From Scalesia atractyloides (taxonomy: Eukaryota; Streptophyta; Magnoliopsida; Asterales; Asteraceae), in contig CAMTDV010000013.1 in assembly GCA_947069175.1 (NCBI GenBank), positions 55,806,610-55,870,609 of the forward strand: a DNA stretch of 64,000 nucleotides, in the 5' to 3' direction. The translations under genes and the position numbers were made by a program. Below, in pieces: positions 57,421-64,000 of this stretch. Position 1 is the first letter of the stretch. Each line of letters opens with the position of its first letter. The notes under the pieces were generated by a model. It was not told where the DNA came from. It worked only from the letters and a program-made list of their open reading frames with translations, and searched no databases.

Positions 57421-58160
57421 CTTTGTTCTATTTCAGTTCAATCTGCGAAATGAACAATGATGTAAGCATATATCTTGAATTGGTGCAATTTTGGTGTAAA
57501 AACATCTTAGATCCTTGTTGATCTGATTGCGCATTTGAACTCCAGCATGCTGCTCTCCATTAATATTCTCCGATAGATGGTAGGACAAATTCCTTGCCAT
57601 TACTTCATTAGGAACATTCACTTCACTCTCCAAATTTGTGATGTTCTGTTTAGCAACCTGATTACCTGTTGAAGCTTCATTCTGATTGCTAGGACCCTCA
57701 GATTGATTTAGTAGACTTGTTATCTACTCAGAACCTTCATTAGAGCTAGATTCACCATCATTACCATACATCAGCCCAGCTTCAGAACCAGAATCATCAG
57801 ATTAGTCAAAAGTGGGCTCTGTGTTATTCACTTCTAGTTTGACGGTGGGTTCTTTATTAGTAGTGCTCGGACCTGCACAAGAATCATTTGTGCCAACAGG
57901 TGGTTGAGTAACCACTATCGTTCTTGGAACTTGCTCTTGATTAGACACTTGATGTTGTTGATATAATAACACAAGTTCCTCTTCATTTGGTTCTTATGGT
58001 AGATCGACTGAATTCCATAAACTCTCGTAGTTAAACATCCAGGGATCACCAGGCTTTTGAGTAGGCAGTGTGTATTCTGACAGTCGACATGTTGAGCAAG
58101 AATAACTCGGTTTAAACTGGGCAGATATACTCTTCTTAACGGACTAGCGTAACCCACGAA
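57421..58160 (-). pseudogene. Copia B integrase-RT linker
   Basis: Low-complexity Ser/Glu/Asn linker, with YASPLRRVYLPS at 58115-58150 and NLSYHLSENINGEQHAGVQ at about 57540-57590, an altered form of the pre-RT block. It is broken by stops. Confidence 0.6.
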
Positions 58161-59126
58161 AATCCCTCCAAAGATCTAGCACCAAATTTACCATCCAGGT
58201 CGATGACCATACACGGAGATCCAAATGGATCCAAAAACACTAAATTCGGCTTTCACTGGTTAAGCAACTCAAAGCATGTCCTCTTATAAGCCTTGATGGT
58301 TAAACCCTTTAACGTGTAGCAAGCAGAGGCAACGGCTTCGCTCCAGAAACTGACTGGTAACTTTGAATTGGCGAGCATCGTGCGTGCTGTTTCGATGAAA
58401 GTCCAATTCGAGCATAAGGGGCGCTGAATTCATGAAGAATACCTTTATCATTACAGAATTCGAGCATTCGATTATTTTTAACTCTATACCATTGTCACTG
58501 CGTATTCTTCTGATTGGAAGATGGTACAAGTTCTCCAACTTTCTAAAAAGAATCATAAGATTTTCAAATGTCTCATCTTTACTCTCCTGAAATATAACCC
58601 ACGAGAATCTCGAGTAGTCATCTGTCACAACAAGACAATATAGAACACAAGATATACTTTTGATGTTTACAGGCCTGAAAAGATCCATATGAAGCCTCTC
58701 TAGTGGTAATTTGATAGAATTCAGAAGTTTTCTCGGGTGTGATTTCTTACGCTACTTCACTTTTTTGCAGCTAAGATAATCATCATTTAGATGAAAACTT
58801 TTGAGATTAACACCCTCCACCAGATTATTGTGCATTGTGCACCAAATAGTTCATTTTTCTCAAATGCATATGCCCCATCTTTCGTTGCCATAAGATTGAT
58901 TCCTTTTCAGTCGCTTTTGTCACAAAACATTGTGCCGATTTCGAGGTAGTGGATGCGTCGCTCATGTCAAGGACATAAAAATCATTTTCTCATGGAGCGC
59001 GCATGAGAATCCACTCCTCAGGAATTTCGAATCCCGGCTTCAGGGTCGATTTTGAATATTTAGTGGACGCGACGCTCATGTCAAGGACATAAAGATCATT
59101 GTGCCGATTTCGAGGTAGTGGATTCA
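58161..59126 (-). pseudogene. pol: Copia B integrase and pre-integrase region
   Basis: Integrase core: MDLFRPVNIKS, VTDDYSRFSWVIFQESKDE and IRRIRSDNGIE (second Asp). The region of the catalytic Glu is lost by a deletion near 58410. FQVTSQFLERSRCLCLL-like decay follows in place of FWSEAV. Upstream (58700-59050) are the pre-integrase HMHL..MN block and WILMRAP. The right edge is rearranged: about 55 bases around GTGCCGATTTCGAGGTAGTGGA occur at 58931-58990 and again at 59096-59122, with the neighbouring CGCTCATGTCAAGGACATAA also twice. Confidence 0.75.
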
Positions 59127-59560
59127 AAAAGAGTTGATGTTTGACGTTATTCATTAACGAGTTGTTTGGATTAAAACACCATTAAACACATCATAATCGT
59201 GATTAGATGAACGAGTTATTTGGATTGAAACGCCATTAAACACAATCAAAAAATCCTTAACGAGTTGTTTGGATTGAAACGCCATTAAATGCAATTAATC
59301 GTTGATAATGTACATTCCTTAACGAGTTGTTTGGATTGAAATGCCATTAAACACATCAAAATAAACACCACAGTTAATATAGAAGATATAAATACAAACA
59401 TAAACACCATCATAAACACATACAATAAGCGAAAACGCCATAGCATTTACATGATTAGCTCGAACAAAGAACAAACACGAATAATAAAAAACGCCATCAC
59501 TTTTATGTTGTTGGAATTGAAACGCCATTAAACATATCAAAACGTGAATAAAGAAACAAA
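59127..59560. repeat. Short direct repeats (ACGAGTTGTTTGGATTGAAA unit)
   Basis: Units starting at about 59154, 59209, 59257, 59320 and (partial) 59508 share ACGAGTTGTTTGGATTGAAA followed by CGCCATTAAACACA. Spacing is 48-63 bases, then irregular. The AAACGCC word continues up to about 59760. No gene is present. Confidence 0.75.
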
Positions 59561-59965
59561 ATAAACGCCATTGCTAATTTGAATTTATATTAGTGCCAAA
59601 ATAAACGCCATTATAAGAGATACAATAAACAAAACTCTATTGGTTTTACATATTTGCTCGAATAACACAACACGAATAATAAAAAACACCATCAATTTAT
59701 ACATGATATGCTCAAAAAAACTAACAGATTACCCTATAACTCCAATCCATATCAAACGCCATTGATCTCGGAAACTTGGAGAGTAGGTAACAGCTAACAC
59801 AAAAATTTTGGAGTTTTGTTTCAAAAAAGAATAAAAAGGCGCTGACAAATAAGGGAATGTTCAAAAATTAACGTGGAATGACAGTTGTACCCCTGCATAT
59901 TATTTAGAGCCATGGACAGTATAACCCCTAGATCTATTTTCACACTTTCCATCGTTTTCTCTCTC
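59561..59965. other. AT-rich sequence ending in a TIR-like motif
   Basis: No gene. The last 50 bases read TTTTCACACTTTCCATCGTTTTCTC. A similar sequence in opposite orientation (GAGAAAACGG...GGAAGTGTGAAAACG) is at 60536-60577. Confidence 0.5.
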
Positions 59966-60199
59966 TATATATAGGGTTAGGTTCATTTATGAACAACCCC
60001 TTGATTGTGAACACTAATGGACTAATCCTAGCCCTTGATTATCAATACATAACTATAAACACAAGTGTAAATCAATAGCCAGTTTTTGATGATGAAAATA
60101 CACTAGTGTATTTTATGATTTGATGATGTAAATCAATGACCAAGATTTGTTACTCGGTTCACAAATACATTAGCGTTCACTATAGAAACCCACCTGTAT
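59966..60199. mobile_element. MITE-like foldback element 1
   Basis: Begins TATATAGGGTTAGG. The arms are partly complementary (GTGAACACTAATG with its inverse near 60175). It has a perfect central palindrome, AAAATACACTAGTGTATTTT, at 60095-60114. Non-coding. Confidence 0.5.
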
Positions 60200-60216
60200 G
60201 TGTGTGTGTGTATATA

Positions 60217-60443
60217 TGTAGGGTTAGGATCGTGTAAGAAACACTAGGCTAATTGCAAAACTTGAGAAGCATTATGTACCACACATTTCGCCTAAGCTTT
60301 TCAAAATATACACATATGTATATCTTAAAATTGACTATAGACATAAGTGTATTTTAAGCTATACATATGTGTATATTATGAAAAGCTTAGGGGAAATATG
60401 TGTTCTAGAATGCATCTCAAGTTTGGACTTCTCTTAGGATCCC

Positions 60444-60450
<7 letters not shown>
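60217..60450. mobile_element. MITE-like foldback element 2
   Basis: Two arms of about 105 bases form a long inverted repeat: TAGGGTTAGGATC...CCTAAGCTTTTCA...ATACACATATGTAT on the left, and the inverse ATACATATGTGTAT...TGAAAAGCTTAGG...GGATCCCTACCT on the right, around a loop of about 20 bases. It is flanked by TA repeats. No coding capacity. Confidence 0.75.

Positions 60451-60538
<88 letters not shown>
60449..60538. repeat. (TA)n followed by (GA)n microsatellite
   Basis: About 68 bases of TA repeat directly followed by about 22 bases of GA repeat. Confidence 0.97.
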
Positions 60539-61901
60539 AAACGGGATCGGGAGAAAACGGTTGGAAGTGTGAAAACGATGAGAACGGATCCTGGTCGAAC
60601 ACGTGGCAAGGGCGCTAAATGATAAGTCGTGTTATATGCAACAGATATGGCGTTTTGTTCTTTATGCTTATTTCATCGGCGGCTTTTTCAAAGTAATTTT
60701 TGAAAATGGCGTTTATGTTTCAATGGCCTTCTTCATATATCACTTTTGTGCATAACATGTGATTGGAAGGTACATAACAAACCATAGAAGATCGTACACA
60801 CACATAAACGCCAAAGAAAAAGAACACCTTTCATTAAATAAAATAGGTGAGGATAAACTCAATAAGATTTTGCTCAATGAGATGGACAAAATCCTCACTT
60901 AAGAATTTTGTTCAACACATTGAGTGAAACTTTATTGAGAAAAAATTGAATCTCCAAGAACGACGTTTGCCATGTGTGGTTTTTGAACTTTCTTGCGTTT
61001 TAAATTGAATTTTATTTAGTAAATGATTGTGTTTGTTTATATAAGATGCTTTTGGCGCGTAGTTTAGGCGGGAATTTATTATAATAAATATTAGTAATAA
61101 AGTTTCGTCATTTCAGTTTTTGTTTGTAGTTACTATTTGTTCAGCTTTATCTGTTAAAGTTGTAAGGCGTCCCATCATTAAGTTTGGCATTTTGTTTGAA
61201 TGGTATTTTAGATAAAGATGGCAAAATACAACTAATTAACTTTTGTAAGGCAAACAACAATCGCATTTTGAAACATACAGCACTTTTTTGTGCATAACAT
61301 GTGATTAAAGGAAATTATTATAGTTTTTATGTTTGGTGTTTGTGGCATTTTGGCATTTTATAACTAACTAGAGAAATAAAGTATTTTATTAGCGGAAAAG
61401 TACACAACAAATGACAAAAAAAGACACAAAAAAGAAAAAAAATTAAAACTCCTCATCCAATTTCTCATCCAAATCTTCTCTTTCATCGGTCTTTTCTTCT
61501 CATCCAAATCTTCACTGCCATTAGTCTCTTCTTCTTCAATATTTTGTCCCCAGAACCTTTGAATTCCTTAGATACATGTCGATTCCTAAACGGCTGGACC
61601 CCGGCTCTAGACGAAGCTGCTTCATGGGTTTTTTGTTGTTGTTAAACCCTCGTTTCTTCGTCTTTATCTTGCTCTTCATCATTGTCTTCATCCCACCCTT
61701 TATCGTTATCTTCTCATCTAAATCTTCACTGTCATCAGTCTCTTCTTCACTGATGATTTTTTTCCATCTCATTCAGCAAAATGTTAATTGAGTTAATCCT
61801 CACTTTAAGAATGTTGTCTAACCCATTCAGTGAAACTTTATTGAGAACAAAACTGAATCTCCAAGAAACGACGTTTGTCATCTGTGGTTTTTGAACTTTT
61901 T
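60539..61901. other. Unclassified repeat-derived sequence with long direct repeats
   Basis: No credible gene. About 120 bases (GAATCTCCAAGAA...TGTGGTTTTTGAACTTT) occur at 60883-61005 and again at 61771-61900. GTGCATAACATGTGATT occurs at about 60750 and 61290. A minus-strand ORF at 61536-61772 is only Lys/Glu/Asp low complexity and lies over a CTTCATCATC-type internal repeat (61449-61550 and 61700-61770). Confidence 0.55.
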
Positions 61902-64000
61902 TGTAACACCCCGACCGCGTAAAACAACGAACCGGGGCGGAAACGTCGGGGAATCATGTCACAGAACTATTGTTTCACAACTCATGGAATTTAAAATTTT
62001 GTTTGATTAAGTTAAATGTTTACGTTGTCTTGGGATAAACAGAAACAACACATAAATAAATTGTCTTTCATGTTTTAAGTCACTAAAGCCCGCCTCCATT
62101 CCTAGGTGAAGCATGCATCATATTATCAAGTATTGGTTCCTGAAACATATGTGAAAAAGAGTCAGCATAAAAAATGCCGGCGACTACATAGGTTTTGTGG
62201 TGTGTCAAATTCGTGGCCTTGTATACATATTGCAACACTTCATCCGACTACAAGAGTCGTTAAGTGAAAACCTCGTATCAAAAGTGTTTGATATTGCAAT
62301 ACAATTAACCAACTAAAACAAGTTGGTTAGAGTTGTGAAAACCTTGTAGCCATGAATCTTGACAAAAACATTTCTTTTGTAAAAACCTTGTAACAGATCA
62401 ATTCAAAAGAAAACTTTGTATGGTTTATATCTTTAAGTAAAAATCATTGCGTGACATTGTTCAAAACAATTTGTCCGTATTATAAACCATTTGTCCATTT
62501 TATAGATCAATCGTCCATGTCATAAACCAATTGTCCATGTCATAAACAAATCGTTCGTGTTTTTAATTGTAAAAACTTTTGATCGTTCTTTAATGAATAC
62601 ATTCAAACCTGTGTTCACTATACCACCAAAGGGTATCTTTAATAGACCACCAAAGGGTCTCTTTAACTAGACTAACAAATCATCAAATGATTTCTTAATC
62701 AGAAACAGTTTCTGTCATTACCCAAACTTCCACCAGATCCAGTGAACAGTCCGATAATGGGATTGTCAGTCCTATGGTACCATAACATACTACTAGTCGG
62801 CTTGGCCAAAGCTAATGAATGTCATTCGTGTTATAGATAACGCATCAACAAGTTGTTCACATTATTGAAATCGTATTGTTTTATATATAAATCATAGACA
62901 TTGTTTTTGAAAACTTGAAAATTATTTTAGCACATATGAGTCACCCCAAAACATTTGCAAAATGTAAAAGAGGGGAACTATGTACTCACTTTGGAAATCA
63001 TTTTGTATATATAAACCATGTATATTGTTTTAAAATCTTGAAAAAATAATTATAGGCACATATGCATCACCCCAAAACATTTGAAAATGTAAAAGGGGGG
63101 CTATGTACTCACTTGGGATTGCGAAAGAGTTCTTGATCAACGAAATAAACAAAGCTCAAACGTGTCCTCATGTGTCAGATAAATATGTTAGCGTGTCGGG
63201 ACTACAAACGGGAGATCAGATAGAATGAAGTCTTATAAACCAAACGAGTGTTGGAACTCATGTGATATGGTTTAAAAACTTAACATTCTGATTTGGAAAG
63301 GATCCTAAGTACTTTTGACCCATTATGACTCGTTAAGGTAGTTTACGCTACTTTAACGGGTCATTAGCGTAAACGTGTGATCGGATGGTTAAACATATCC
63401 TATGATAAGTCTTAAATGCCCAAGCATGTTTGAAAATGTTAAAACATTAGTTTATATGTCAAAAATTTGGTTACATGTGTTTAAATGGATTTATGCGCAA
63501 AAGGGCATTTTGGTCATCATTTTTTTAAGAACATAGAAGTAACTTATCATAATATTAACCAAACATTGTGACCATAAGGTATAACCTCAGTAGGTTATTC
63601 CCTATATAACTATGGTCACAAATATGTGTTTGGTAGGATCCTAAGATCGACCAAACGGGTCAGATTCGAAAGTCAAAGCGGTGGTCAAGACCGCTCGTCT
63701 TACGACCCTAAATAAGCACTAAACTAGAAGAGACGAGTTAGACATGTCAAAATATGTCTAACTAAGTTTATAAAACTGATTTGGTATCAAAACTTGGTGT
63801 TTTGATACCCGAAAACAGTTTCGTCGTAAAATGCACATCATGTGCATTTTTTACCGAAACTTTAACACGTCACTTCAACTAGTAAATGTGGAAATCAGAA
63901 GGTTAAATCGTTGTGGATTATAACCTTCGTGATTACGATCACGTCGCAAAGTTCAATTGATCTTTGACTTGACCAAATATGGTCAGAACCAAAAGTCAAT
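61902..64000 (+). repeat. Gypsy-type LTR, incomplete at window end
   Basis: It starts TGTAACACCCCGACCGCG, closely like the TGTAACATCC start of the LTR at 5949, and runs off the right edge with no coding content. It contains a tandem of TTGTCCATGTCATAAACCAA-like units (about 62455-62570), a twofold CACCAAAGGGT repeat (62624-62665), and a duplicated block of about 118 bases (62880-62998 and 62999-63118, CATCACCCCAAAACATTTG...TATGTACTCAC). Confidence 0.6.

Larger units (their letters stand above)
53785..59126 (-). mobile_element. SIRE-like copia retrotransposon B, truncated (minus strand)
   Basis: From right to left: end of the protease/pre-integrase region, integrase, RT, RNase H, polypurine tract, spacer with its own repeated motif, splice-site-like sequence, extra 3' ORF. 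Both LTRs and gag are missing. The extra ORF is homologous in outline to that of the plus-strand SIRE-like element but strongly diverged, so this is a second lineage with the same design. Confidence 0.8.

Noticed and set aside
61536..61772. Lys/Glu-rich minus-strand ORF as a host gene
   Set aside because: Only low-complexity content over a repeated CTTCATCATC stretch; no domain, and the neighbours are repeats.

Overview
This 64 kb window reads as a gene-free, repeat-packed stretch of a flowering-plant nuclear genome. It holds two orders of LTR retrotransposon (Ty1/copia and Ty3/gypsy), nested inside one another on both strands. The plant call rests on the element types: SIRE-like copia elements with an extra 3' ORF, an Athila/Tat-type gypsy with a tRNA-Asp-like primer site, and a 10.5 kb chromovirus-like gypsy with 2.6 kb LTRs. 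The 3' ORFs resemble copies I know from Asteraceae genomes, so a composite (daisy-family) host is plausible but unproven. I found no host gene, rRNA, functional tRNA gene or CRISPR array. Nearly every coding stretch is broken by stops or frameshifts.

Layout. 1-169 and 26334-46037 are the two parts of an old minus-strand Athila-type gypsy element. It is split by a plus-strand SIRE-like copia block (170-26333) made of a truncated upstream unit (170-3174) and an almost full element (LTR 3175-3627, gag, pol, extra 3' ORF, LTR 25882-26333). That SIRE element is itself split in gag by a complete gypsy element (5949-16401, target duplication CTACA). The Athila element also carries two solo LTRs: 26713-29517 (target duplication CACTA), and one inside its LTR that is complete only at 42480-45245 (target duplication AAATC).

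A segment of about 10.48 kb (22119-32600) is repeated head to tail at 32601-43079. It spans the SIRE 3' end, the Athila gag and the solo LTRs. The copies differ at only about 15-16 places that I found, mostly single-base indels, so this is either a very recent tandem duplication or an assembly artefact.

To the right lie a minus-strand gypsy gag fragment (46038-46930), a minus-strand copia element with its 5' LTR (47276-52811), a gypsy LTR remnant (52812-53784), and a second minus-strand SIRE-like copia with its own 3' ORF (53785-59126). Then come a patch of small repeats and MITE-like foldbacks (59127-61901) and the start of another gypsy-type LTR that runs off the window (61902-64000).

Most interesting signals: (1) the gypsy LTR carries four tRNA-like modules, three of them built alike as a strong hairpin followed by a T-arm-like TTCGA motif; (2) three independent copia elements each carry their own dispersed short motif in non-coding leaders or pre-3'-ORF spacers; (3) in two diverged SIRE-like elements the extra ORF sits just after a convincing 3' splice site and downstream of a polypurine tract that follows pol; (4) the tandem duplication itself.
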